This document shows positions 1 to 6,351 of a stretch of DNA of 11,030 bases, piece after piece. Origin of the DNA: Cycloclasticus sp. (GTDB taxonomy: Bacteria; Pseudomonadota; Gammaproteobacteria; Methylococcales; Cycloclasticaceae); NCBI GenBank assembly GCA_019090295.1, contig JAHRWG010000159.1, positions 1-11,030 on the forward strand, in the 5' to 3' direction. Each line of letters opens with the position of its first letter. Within the stretch, counting starts at the first letter, position 1. The notes under the pieces were generated by a model. It was not told the origin of the DNA. It did not search any database and saw only the letters and a program-made list of their open reading frames with translations. Position numbers and translations under genes: made by a program.

Positions 1-566
1 ACGTCTAATAATAAGCCGATTTTTAACGCTTCTTCTGCATAAACCGTTCGACCCGTTAAAACTAACTCTGCAGCCCGTTGCGCCCCTATTGTCTTGCGCA
101 ATAACCATGCTGCCCCGTCACCCGGGATAACTGCCAAATTTAGAAATGATGAGCAAAAGCTCGATTTTTCAGAGCCTATACGTAAGTCACACAGTAAAGC
201 CAAATCAAACCCAGCCCCAGCTGCTGCTCCATTGACTGCGGCAATAGTAGGTATATCCATTGAATAAAGGAGCTTTGATAAGCTGTGAATCCCTTGTCGG
301 TAGTTATTTTGTACGTCTAAAGGAGTACCCGAAAACATTTTTTCCTTGTGCAGCATATCTTTAACATTGCCCCCCGAAGAAAACCCCTTACCTTCCCCTG
401 TAATAACACAAACTGAAATACTTTTATTGGCTTGAACGTCACTTAAAACACTTTTAAGCTCGCCAAGGATAATAGGGTCAGTAATGGCATTGCGAGTCTT
501 TGGGTCATTTAATGTGATGGTGGCAACTTTATTGTCCACCTTTAAATTAACGGTTTGATAAGGCAT
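1..566 (-). CDS. Crotonase-family enoyl-CoA hydratase/isomerase, 3' end missing
   Basis: The reading frame is open from an ATG at 564-566 to the left edge, giving 188 complete residues of a family usually about 260 long, so the C-terminal third lies outside. The crotonase fold is clear. The first oxyanion-hole segment is GFSSGGNVKDM (61-71) and the second is NGAAAGAGFDLALLCD (112-127), followed by IPGDGAAWLL (147-156) and IGAQRAAELVLTGR (160-173). Aligned by eye with rat crotonase, the first catalytic glutamate (Glu144) is replaced by Phe141, while the second (Glu164) is kept as Glu167; Asp150 is nearby. The exact reaction (hydratase, isomerase or other acyl-CoA chemistry) therefore cannot be assigned. 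The gene starts 25 bp after the CoA-transferase stop and is probably the next gene of that leftward operon. The ribosome site is weak. Confidence 0.85.
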   Translation of the reverse strand, partial: MPYQTVNLKVDNKVATITLNDPKTRNAITDPIILGELKSVLSDVQANKSISVCVITGEGKGFSSGGNVKDMLHKEKMFSGTPLDVQNNYRQGIHSLSKLLYSMDIPTIAAVNGAAAGAGFDLALLCDLRIGSEKSSFCSSFLNLAVIPGDGAAWLLRKTIGAQRAAELVLTGRTVYAEEALKIGLLLD

Positions 567-591
567 ATTCTACTAGAGGTTACTGGGTTAA

Positions 592-1926
592 TTAATGACA
601 GTGGCGACGAGACAATAAACCACTGCCCTGTGCTTGCTGAGTTAGCTGGTCACGGTCATCGGGGTGAGCTATGTTAATAAGGCCTAACACCCTATCATTC
701 ATACTTTTCCCTTTAAGGTTTACTGCTCCATATTCAGTGACGATATACATGACATCTGTTCGTGGTGTTGTGACGACGGTGCCGGGATCTAAGCCCAATA
801 CAATTCTTGAAACGCTATCACCTGCTTTATTTTTAAATCGAGATGATAAGCACATAAAAGACTGGCCACCTTCCGACGCAACAGCGCCTCGGACAAACTG
901 TAATTGCCCACCTGTTCCAGAAATATGCCGATAAGCACTGCTCTCCGAAGCAACTTGTCCGGTCAGATCAACCTGTAAACAATTATTAATGGAGACAACT
1001 TGTTTATTGTCGGCAATTCTTTCAGGTAAGTTTGTTTCATCAACTGGAAGGCTGAGGCACAATGGATTTTCATTTAAAAAGTTGTAGGTTTTTTTAGTGC
1101 CTAAGGCAAAGGCATAAATAATTTGCCCTCGGTACCGTTGTTTATGTTGCCCTGATACTTTTCCAGCTTCTATTAGGTCCACCATACCATCGACAAACAT
1201 CTCTGTATGAATGCCTAATTCTTTAACATTTGATGTTGCCAAAGCTGAGCAGACAGCATTAGGCATGCCACCAATACCAATTTGTAGGCAACTTCTATCT
1301 TTAATTAACGGCACAATATGGCTGGCTACTTGTTTATCAATGTCAGTTGTAACGGCATTAGGAAGCTCAGTTAAGGCTTCGTTATTACCTTCGATAATGG
1401 CGTTTATCTCACTGACATGAACACTATTCTGGCTGCCGAAGCACAACGGTATTTGAGTGGATGTTTCTATCACTATTTTCTTTGCAATATCACAGCACGC
1501 TTTTAAATATGTATTAGAAACTCCAAAATTAAAGTATCCATGTTGATCCATTGGGGTTGTTTTTATAACCAATAAATCAATCTTAAGAGAGCTCCTATAA
1601 ATATGCGGCCCTTCACCAAAATTAAAGGGAATGTAACTGATTAAGCCTTCTGCAGCTTTTTTACGTTCATACCCAGAGAAATGCCAACTTTGAAAATCGA
1701 AGTGTTTTTGCTCTGGATCTTGTTCCAAAACCTGACGAGGTTTAACGGTTAAAGCAGCGCGGATAGTAACGTCACTTAGGCGGTCCTTTTGTGCAGCCAA
1801 TGCTAGATCAAAAAGGTCCGGCTGCGACAAGCCAAAACCGTAATCAATAACATCTCCACTGCTCACCCAAGCGGCAACATCGCTTGCTGTTTTAATCAGT
1901 TGTTGCTGTTTTTCTTGTAGCGACAT
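592..1926 (-). CDS. Acetyl-CoA hydrolase/transferase-family CoA-transferase
   Basis: This 444-residue protein belongs to the single-chain CoA-transferase family that includes 4-hydroxybutyrate and butyryl-CoA:acetate CoA-transferases and acetyl-CoA hydrolases. Such enzymes move CoA between a short acyl-CoA and a free acid through a glutamyl-CoA intermediate. Visible motifs are QIGIGGMPNAV (215-225), HTEMFVDGMVDLIEAG (240-255) with Glu242 as the likely catalytic glutamate, and SGTGGQ (336-341). Length is normal for the family. The frame also opens at a TTG (1939-1941) and an ATG (1936-1938). I prefer the ATG at 1924-1926 because GGAAAAG lies at the right distance before it, whereas the upstream starts have no such site. 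It follows the MaoC gene by 32 bp on the same strand. Substrates are unknown; short branched acids from leucine breakdown are an inference from context only. Confidence 0.88.
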   Translation of the reverse strand: MSLQEKQQQLIKTASDVAAWVSSGDVIDYGFGLSQPDLFDLALAAQKDRLSDVTIRAALTVKPRQVLEQDPEQKHFDFQSWHFSGYERKKAAEGLISYIPFNFGEGPHIYRSSLKIDLLVIKTTPMDQHGYFNFGVSNTYLKACCDIAKKIVIETSTQIPLCFGSQNSVHVSEINAIIEGNNEALTELPNAVTTDIDKQVASHIVPLIKDRSCLQIGIGGMPNAVCSALATSNVKELGIHTEMFVDGMVDLIEAGKVSGQHKQRYRGQIIYAFALGTKKTYNFLNENPLCLSLPVDETNLPERIADNKQVVSINNCLQVDLTGQVASESSAYRHISGTGGQLQFVRGAVASEGGQSFMCLSSRFKNKAGDSVSRIVLGLDPGTVVTTPRTDVMYIVTEYGAVNLKGKSMNDRVLGLINIAHPDDRDQLTQQAQGSGLLSRRHCH

Positions 1927-1929
1927 AAT

Positions 1930-1936
1930 CTTTTCC
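1930..1936 (-). promoter_or_regulatory. Ribosome binding site that decides the CoA-transferase start
   Basis: On the minus strand the sequence reads GGAAAAG, with the GGA seven bases before the ATG at 1924-1926. It overlaps the alternative upstream ATG (1936-1938), which has no Shine-Dalgarno-like sequence of its own. This favours the shorter protein beginning MSLQEKQQQ. Confidence 0.5.
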
Positions 1937-1958
1937 ATCAATAGTGATCGATAGCTTA

Positions 1959-2372
1959 CTAGGGTTTCATCATGGTGCAGTCACCCGTAACAACCGGCTT
2001 TCCAGCTACACTGCAAACGGTATCAAGTTTTACAATTTTTTTATCTATATTAATATCAGTCACTGTCACTGTTGTTTTTACCGTGTCACCTATCCTAACG
2101 GGTGCTTTGAACTTCATATTTTGGCTTAAATAAATAGTTCCAGGCCCAGGCAGCTTCATCGCTAATGTTGCGCTAATAAAGCCTGCTGATAGCATGCCGT
2201 GTGCAATACGACCTTTAAACATACTGTTTTGAGCATATTCTTCATCAATATGCGCTGGGTTAAAATCACCGGTGATACCCGCAAATAAAACAATGTCTGC
2301 TTCTGTGACCGTTTTACTCATTGAGGCTGTTTGCCCAAGACTCATTTCTTCAATACTAAACCCTTCTGACAT
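1959..2372 (-). CDS. MaoC-like (R)-specific enoyl-CoA hydratase
   Basis: This is a 137-residue single hot-dog-fold hydratase of the MaoC/PhaJ type. Members add water to trans-2-enoyl-CoA to give (R)-3-hydroxyacyl-CoA, often feeding polyhydroxyalkanoate synthesis, or act on other enoyl-CoA substrates. The hydratase-2 signature is AGITGDFNPAHIDEEYA (31-47), with the catalytic pair Asp36 and His41 at the spacing seen in PhaJ, followed by GRIAHGMLSAGF (54-65). Its length matches stand-alone PhaJ proteins (about 130-160). The start ATG has AAGGA six bases upstream. It sits 90 bp after the liuC-like gene and 32 bp before the CoA-transferase, all leftward. Leucine degradation has no known step for an (R)-hydratase, so its role here is open. 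No PHA synthase is in the window. Confidence 0.88.
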   Translation of the reverse strand: MSEGFSIEEMSLGQTASMSKTVTEADIVLFAGITGDFNPAHIDEEYAQNSMFKGRIAHGMLSAGFISATLAMKLPGPGTIYLSQNMKFKAPVRIGDTVKTTVTVTDINIDKKIVKLDTVCSVAGKPVVTGDCTMMKP

Positions 2373-2462
2373 ATTAATTCCTTATTATTTAATCAATGTT
2401 AATACTGGTAATTTTACGCTATAGCGCACATATTTATAGTACGAGATCGCTAATCGCTTACG
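2373..2462. other. 90-bp gap between the liuC-like and MaoC genes with small repeats
   Basis: This is the longest untranslated gap inside the leftward gene set. It contains a perfect 10-bp palindrome CGCTATAGCG (2417-2426) and a short direct repeat ATCGCTA/ATCGCTT (2446-2452 and 2453-2459). On the minus strand TATAAA and TAAAAT occur as possible -10 elements, but neither has a convincing -35 box. The gap could hold an internal promoter or simply be a spacer. No terminator (GC-rich hairpin plus T run) is visible. Confidence 0.3.
2379..2383 (-). promoter_or_regulatory. Ribosome binding site of the MaoC-like gene
   Basis: AAGGA on the minus strand lies six bases before the ATG at 2370-2372, a good Shine-Dalgarno match that supports this start. 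Confidence 0.55.
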
Positions 2463-3245
2463 TTATACCCACGGTGCTTTTCGCTTATTTAAAAAAGCAT
2501 CTATCCCTAGCTTCCCCTCTTCTGTTTCCCAAGCATCTGCTAAATTTTCTGCTGTATAAGTGTGGTTATCGACACCATCATGGCTGTCCACATACGCAAT
2601 TAGTTTTTTCGTTGATGCAATGGCACCAGGGGCACATTTAAGAATAAGCTTAACTTCTCGCTCGACCATTTCATCTAAATCATTGCCGTCTGTTACCTCA
2701 TGCAACAAACCCATTTTTTGGGCTTCATCGGCATTGAAAATCCGGGCATTAAAGAAATTACGTCGTGCATTTGCCTCGCCAATACGTTTAACAACATAGG
2801 GCGAAATGGTCGCGGGCGTTAAGCCGAGTTTGACCTCTGTTAAACCAAAACGCGCACTGCTTGTACCAATACAAATGTCACAAACGGACACTAGACCGAC
2901 TCCCCCTCCATAAGCAGGCCCTTGTACACGGCCAATAAGTGGCTTAGTTAAGGTATTAAGTGACGCCAACATGTTTGCTAGCTCTGCTGTCTCTTCAATG
3001 CGTTGTTGTCGAGGCTTATCAATGTTACTTTGCATCCAGCGTAAATCACCACCCGAACAAAAAGTGCCGCCCATGCCTGTTAATACAGCGACTCTAATCT
3101 CTTCGCTGTTATTAATGAGTTGGCAAGCTTGTTGTAGCTCATCAATAAGTTGGGCGCTTAATGCATTATGAACATCAGGCCGATTAAGTGTGAGGCTTGC
3201 AACACCTCGGGCATCGACTGTCATTAATAATGTTTTAAAGGTCAT
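2463..3245 (-). CDS. liuC: Methylglutaconyl-CoA hydratase (LiuC-like crotonase)
   Basis: A 260-residue crotonase-family protein that most likely hydrates 3-methylglutaconyl-CoA to HMG-CoA, the step between the carboxylase and HMG-CoA lyase. Oxyanion-hole segments are FCSGGDLRWM (62-71) and GPAYGGGVGL (109-118). Glu137 in FGLTEVKLGL fits the first crotonase catalytic glutamate; the position of the second is Arg162 (in IGEANARR), a pattern I recall from Pseudomonas LiuC. The block TISPYVVKRIGE and the C-terminal EEGKLGIDAFLNKRKAPW also resemble LiuC. The frame opens 24 bases earlier at 3269, but the ATG at 3243-3245 has AAGGA eight bases upstream and overlaps the tetR stop as ATGA, implying translational coupling. 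It is encoded away from liuA-liuB-liuD-liuE, unlike the usual liuABCDE order. A broader enoyl-CoA hydratase role is possible. Confidence 0.85.
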   Translation of the reverse strand: MTFKTLLMTVDARGVASLTLNRPDVHNALSAQLIDELQQACQLINNSEEIRVAVLTGMGGTFCSGGDLRWMQSNIDKPRQQRIEETAELANMLASLNTLTKPLIGRVQGPAYGGGVGLVSVCDICIGTSSARFGLTEVKLGLTPATISPYVVKRIGEANARRNFFNARIFNADEAQKMGLLHEVTDGNDLDEMVEREVKLILKCAPGAIASTKKLIAYVDSHDGVDNHTYTAENLADAWETEEGKLGIDAFLNKRKAPWV

Positions 3246-3868
3246 CTGTTTTGTCCTTGTTTTAAGCAACCATGTAAAAAAATATCTGCTTGAGCAGCGG
3301 CTAACGCCTCTACCGATGTATTTTGCTGGGCATTAAACCAAACTGACGACCAGTTCATGCTTCCAAAAATGCTCAGTCGCAATAAGTGTTTGTCTACGTC
3401 TGCTCGTATAGCACCAGCAATCTCAGCTTGTTCGAAAAGTGCACGCCAAAACTGTTCATATTCATCACGTGCTGGCTGCGAAGCATAATGTACGGCATCA
3501 GGCAGCTGACCATAATTTCTAATGCTGGCCGAGGTGTAGTCGGCATACGTTAAAATAGCGATCATATGGCCTCGAATAGCAGCCTTTAATTTATCACTGA
3601 AGCTGGCTGCCTCATCCAGTTTATTCATCTCTGTTTTCACGGTCGAGTAAATAATATAAATGCTTTTATTTAACACATCTTGCATCAGCTGATCTTTTGA
3701 AGAAAAGTGGTAATACAAACTACCCGCTTGCATATTAACGGCCTCTGCAATACTTTTTAAAGAGGTGCCATGATAGCCCTGCTCACTAAATAGTTTAGCG
3801 GCAGCATCCAGTACCATACGGTGAGTTTTTTCACGTTTAGTTTGCATCAATTGCATATTCGCCGACAT
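3242..3868 (-). CDS. TetR/AcrR-family transcriptional regulator
   Basis: This 208-residue protein has an N-terminal helix-turn-helix of the TetR type: RMVLDAAAKLFSEQGYHGTS (17-36), then LKSIAEAVNMQAGSLYYHFSSKDQL (37-61), where GSLYYHF is the recognition-helix signature. The rest (about 70-208) is a helical ligand-binding domain without a recognisable ligand motif. It is divergent from liuA with a 101-bp shared control region and is translationally coupled to liuC through an ATGA overlap. It is therefore probably the local repressor of both operons, sensing an acyl-CoA of the pathway (inference). Known precedents are TetR-type LiuQ in beta-proteobacteria; gammaproteobacterial liu genes more often use MerR-type LiuR. 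The ATG at 3866-3868 has no good ribosome site; in-frame ATGs at residues 5 and 8 are alternatives. The first operator half-site lies nine bases upstream, which fits autoregulation. Confidence 0.93.
   Translation of the reverse strand: MSANMQLMQTKREKTHRMVLDAAAKLFSEQGYHGTSLKSIAEAVNMQAGSLYYHFSSKDQLMQDVLNKSIYIIYSTVKTEMNKLDEAASFSDKLKAAIRGHMIAILTYADYTSASIRNYGQLPDAVHYASQPARDEYEQFWRALFEQAEIAGAIRADVDKHLLRLSIFGSMNWSSVWFNAQQNTSVEALAAAQADIFLHGCLKQGQNR
3254..3258 (-). promoter_or_regulatory. Ribosome binding site that decides the liuC start
   Basis: AAGGA on the minus strand lies eight bases before the ATG at 3243-3245, inside the last codons of tetR. It supports the ATGA-overlap start over the in-frame upstream start at 3269, which would extend the protein by eight residues with no family match. 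Confidence 0.6.
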
Positions 3869-3876
3869 AGTTTATT

Positions 3877-3911
3877 TTCTAAACAAGGTTAGAATCTAAT
3901 TAGTATTAGAA
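3877..3911. promoter_or_regulatory. Candidate TetR operator: two tandem TCTAA-N6-TTAGA inverted repeats
   Basis: Half-sites run TCTAA (3878-3882), TTAGA (3889-3893), TCTAA (3895-3899), TTAGA (3906-3910). This makes two identical inverted repeats of 16 bp separated by one base (17-bp period). Each repeat spans about one and a half helical turns, as in many TetR operators. The region sits between tetR (start 3868) and liuA (start 3970), so binding could control both. Seen directly in the sequence; the protein partner is inferred from position. Confidence 0.65.
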
Positions 3912-3917
3912 ATACTA
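3901..3917. repeat. Overlapping 17-bp palindrome TAGTATT-AGA-AATACTA
   Basis: A perfect inverted repeat with 7-bp arms and a 3-base centre overlaps the second operator copy and extends toward liuA. It abuts another self-complementary octamer, ACTATAGT (3914-3921). It may be part of the operator, an alternative binding register, or a by-product of the A+T-rich promoter. Confidence 0.5.
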
Positions 3918-3920
3918 TAG

Positions 3921-3929
3921 TGGTAAGAT
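3921..3929 (+). promoter_or_regulatory. Possible extended -10 element of the liuA operon
   Basis: TGGTAAGAT matches the extended -10 pattern TGnTAnnAT. A -35 box at 17-bp spacing would be 3901-3906 (TAGTAT), a poor match lying inside the operator candidate. TATAGT (3916-3921) and TATAGA (3931-3936) are alternative -10 hexamers. The choice is uncertain, but all options put the operator over or next to the polymerase site. Confidence 0.3.
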
Positions 3930-3957
3930 TTATAGATAGCAAATTAATAAATCACTT

Positions 3958-3964
3958 GGGAGAA
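3958..3964 (+). promoter_or_regulatory. Ribosome binding site of liuA
   Basis: GGGAGAA, with its GGGAG core seven bases before the ATG at 3970, is a good Shine-Dalgarno sequence and fixes the liuA start. Confidence 0.65.
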
Positions 3965-3969
3965 AGTTC

Positions 3970-5130
3970 ATGCCTTTTAATATTAGCATTAATGAAGACG
4001 TTGACTCATTACGCGATGCCGTTCGTAAATTTGCAGATGGTGTCATCGCACCATTAGCTGAATCTGTGGACGAGTCAAATGAGTTTCCAAACCAATTATG
4101 GCGCCAGTTTGGTGATATGGGGTTATTAGGCATTACCGTTCCCGAGCAATATGGTGGTACAGGCTTAAGCTACCTCTCTCACCTAGTGGTTATGGAAGAA
4201 ATATCTCGCGCCTCGGCCTCTATTGGTTTGTCGTATGGCGCTTGTTCTAATCTCTGCCTCAACAATATTTACCTTAATGGCACCGAGGCACAACGCCAAC
4301 AATATTTACCCAAATTATGCAGCGGTGAACATATTGGGGCCTTAGCGATGTCTGAACCCGGCGCTGGTTCAGACGTTGTTGGGTCGATGAGCTGTCGTGC
4401 GGAAAAAAAAGGTGATAAGTGGATCGCCAACGGTAACAAGATGTGGATTACTAATGGTCCAGATGCTCATGTACTCATTGTTTACATGCGTACCGCTGGC
4501 CCTGAAGCCGGTTCAAAATGTATGACGGCATTTATTATAGAAAAGGATTTTAAAGGGTTTAGTACCGCACAAAAACTAGATAAATTAGGGATGCGTGGTT
4601 CAAACACCTGTGAACTTGTTTTTGAAGACTGTGAAATTCCAGCTGAAAATGTACTCGGAGAGGTTAACGAAGGAGTTAAGGTGCTAATGAGCGGCCTTAA
4701 TACTGAGCGAACCGTTTTATCCGGCGGCCCCATTGGCATTATGCAAGCAGCCATGGATATTTGTTTGCCCTACCTTCATGAGCGCAAACAGTTTGGCAAG
4801 CCAATTGGTACGTTTGAACTGATGCAAGGTAAGATTGCCGATATGTACACCGCACTACAAAGTACACGTGCATTTGCCTACCGCGTGGCGGAGCAATATG
4901 ACAAAGGGGTTGATTCACGCAAAGATGCAGCGGCACTTCTACTCTTCGCGTCCGAAAATGCGGTTAAAGTCAGCTTAGAGTCGATTCAAACCTTAGGTGG
5001 CAATGGTTACATTAATGAATTCCCAACAGGTCGTTTATTAAGGGATGCAAAATTGTATGATATTGGTGCGGGTACAAATGAAATTCGCCGCATGCTGATT
5101 GGCCGTGAACTATTTGAAGATACAAAATGA
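3970..5130 (+). CDS. liuA: Isovaleryl-CoA dehydrogenase
   Basis: A 386-residue FAD-dependent acyl-CoA dehydrogenase that oxidises isovaleryl-CoA to 3-methylcrotonyl-CoA, passing electrons to electron-transfer flavoprotein. The flavin and substrate segment [11 protein letters not shown] (126-136), WITNG (159-163) and the C-terminal [20 protein letters not shown] (342-361) are characteristic. The isovaleryl-type active site is visible: Glu246 in [12 protein letters not shown] takes the place of the catalytic base, while the position that carries the glutamate in medium- and short-chain enzymes is Ala367 ([11 protein letters not shown]). This rearrangement is the mark of isovaleryl-CoA dehydrogenase. 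Length is normal for mature bacterial forms. It is the first gene of the rightward operon, divergent from tetR, and its stop overlaps the thiolase start by 4 bp (ATGA). Confidence 0.95.
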   Translation: MPFNISINEDVDSLRDAVRKFADGVIAPLAESVDESNEFPNQLWRQFGDMGLLGITVPEQYGGTGLSYLSHLVVMEEISRASASIGLSYGACSNLCLNNIYLNGTEAQRQQYLPKLCSGEHIGALAMSEPGAGSDVVGSMSCRAEKKGDKWIANGNKMWITNGPDAHVLIVYMRTAGPEAGSKCMTAFIIEKDFKGFSTAQKLDKLGMRGSNTCELVFEDCEIPAENVLGEVNEGVKVLMSGLNTERTVLSGGPIGIMQAAMDICLPYLHERKQFGKPIGTFELMQGKIADMYTALQSTRAFAYRVAEQYDKGVDSRKDAAALLLFASENAVKVSLESIQTLGGNGYINEFPTGRLLRDAKLYDIGAGTNEIRRMLIGRELFEDTK

Positions 5131-6320
5131 GGTCAGTTTTGCCTGAAAAATCAGTGGTTATTGTCGCGGCTAAAAGAACCCCTCAAGGGAGCTTTCAAGG
5201 CCAGTTTTCAAGTCTATCTGCCTCTGACTTAGGAGCGCATGCTATTCAATCAGCCATAGCATCCGTTTCGTTAGACGTTGAACAGGTTGATGCGCTTCAT
5301 TTTGGCTGTGTATTACCTGCTGGGCAAGGTCAGGCGCCTGCTCGACAAGCTGGGTTAAAAGCTGGTCTAACACTGTCAACCCCCTGTACAACAGTCAATA
5401 AAATGTGTGGTTCAGGCATGCAAGCGGCTATTTATGCATACAACCAGATTTTAGCGAATGATGCTAATTGTATAGTGGCTGGAGGCATGGAGTCGATGAC
5501 CAATGCCCCTCACCTATTACCAAAAGCTAGACAGGGGTATCGTTTAGGAGACAGCGCAGCCATTGACCATATGTTTTATGATGGTTTGCGTGATGTAAAA
5601 CATGGCGAATTAATGGGAATGTTTGCCGAGTTATGTGCTGACACCTATCACTTCTCACGGCAGCAACAGGATGCTTTTGCAATACGCTCAGTCACTTTGG
5701 CTAAAGCAGCCATTCAATCTAATGCCTTTAGTGCAGAAATAACGCCTATTTCAGTAAAAACACGTAAAGGTGAAACGAACTACACAGAGGACGAGCAACC
5801 GTTTAAGTCAGACATCGACAAAATACCTAGCCTACGCCCCGCCTTTAAAAAAACTGGCACGGTAACAGCGGCTAACTCGTCATCCATTTCCGATGGTGCT
5901 GCTGCGTTAATATTAATGGACAGTGAAGAGGCAAAAAAACAAGACATGACACCACTGGCCAAAATGGTTGCACATGCAAGTCATGCACAAGATGCTGATT
6001 GGTTTAGCACCGCCCCCATATTTGCTGTTAAGAAACTATTAAAAAAGTGCGACTGGGCAATTGATGATGTGGACTTATTCGAAATAAATGAAGCGTTTGC
6101 TGTTGTCACCATGGTGGCCATTAAAGAGCTTGCACTTAACCCAGATAAGGTCAACGTCAACGGGGGTGCCTGCGCGTTAGGGCATCCTATTGGTTCATCT
6201 GGTGCACGTATTATTGTCTCATTAATTCACGCCTTAAAAGCACGTGGCCTAAAAAGAGGTATTGCCAGCCTTTGTATTGGAGGCGGCGAAGCAACAGCCG
6301 TTGCCATTGAATGTCCTTAG
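5127..6320 (+). CDS. Acetyl-CoA C-acetyltransferase (thiolase)
   Basis: A 397-residue biosynthetic/short-chain type thiolase, the usual size, with all catalytic residues: nucleophile Cys94 in [13 protein letters not shown] (321-324), His353 in [16 protein letters not shown], and Cys383 in SLCIGGGEA. It would cleave acetoacetyl-CoA with CoA to two acetyl-CoA; 2-methylacetoacetyl-CoA from isoleucine is another possible substrate. Its place in the operon makes sense with the CoA-transferase at the far end, which would make acetoacetyl-CoA from the acetoacetate released by HMG-CoA lyase. The ATG overlaps the liuA stop (ATGA), suggesting coupling; the first N-terminal residues before [10 protein letters not shown] are a short extension. 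A gap of 31 bp precedes liuB. Confidence 0.93.
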   Translation: MRSVLPEKSVVIVAAKRTPQGSFQGQFSSLSASDLGAHAIQSAIASVSLDVEQVDALHFGCVLPAGQGQAPARQAGLKAGLTLSTPCTTVNKMCGSGMQAAIYAYNQILANDANCIVAGGMESMTNAPHLLPKARQGYRLGDSAAIDHMFYDGLRDVKHGELMGMFAELCADTYHFSRQQQDAFAIRSVTLAKAAIQSNAFSAEITPISVKTRKGETNYTEDEQPFKSDIDKIPSLRPAFKKTGTVTAANSSSISDGAAALILMDSEEAKKQDMTPLAKMVAHASHAQDADWFSTAPIFAVKKLLKKCDWAIDDVDLFEINEAFAVVTMVAIKELALNPDKVNVNGGACALGHPIGSSGARIIVSLIHALKARGLKRGIASLCIGGGEATAVAIECP

Positions 6321-6351
6321 CCTTATAACTGATTATTAACCAGGTACCTTT

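Noticed and set aside
671..1420. Plus-strand open frames opposite the CoA-transferase (671-934, 1211-1420)
   Set aside because: They are antisense to a clear, motif-rich gene and show no recognisable protein features; the same applies to the other short frames opposite or within liu genes.
2396..2470. Terminator after the liuC-like gene
   Set aside because: The CGCTATAGCG palindrome has no loop-forming spacing, and no stable GC-rich hairpin followed by a T run is present.
3930..4133. Minus-strand open frame across the liuA start
   Set aside because: It is antisense to liuA and covers its ribosome site; composition looks like the complement of the dehydrogenase, not a protein.
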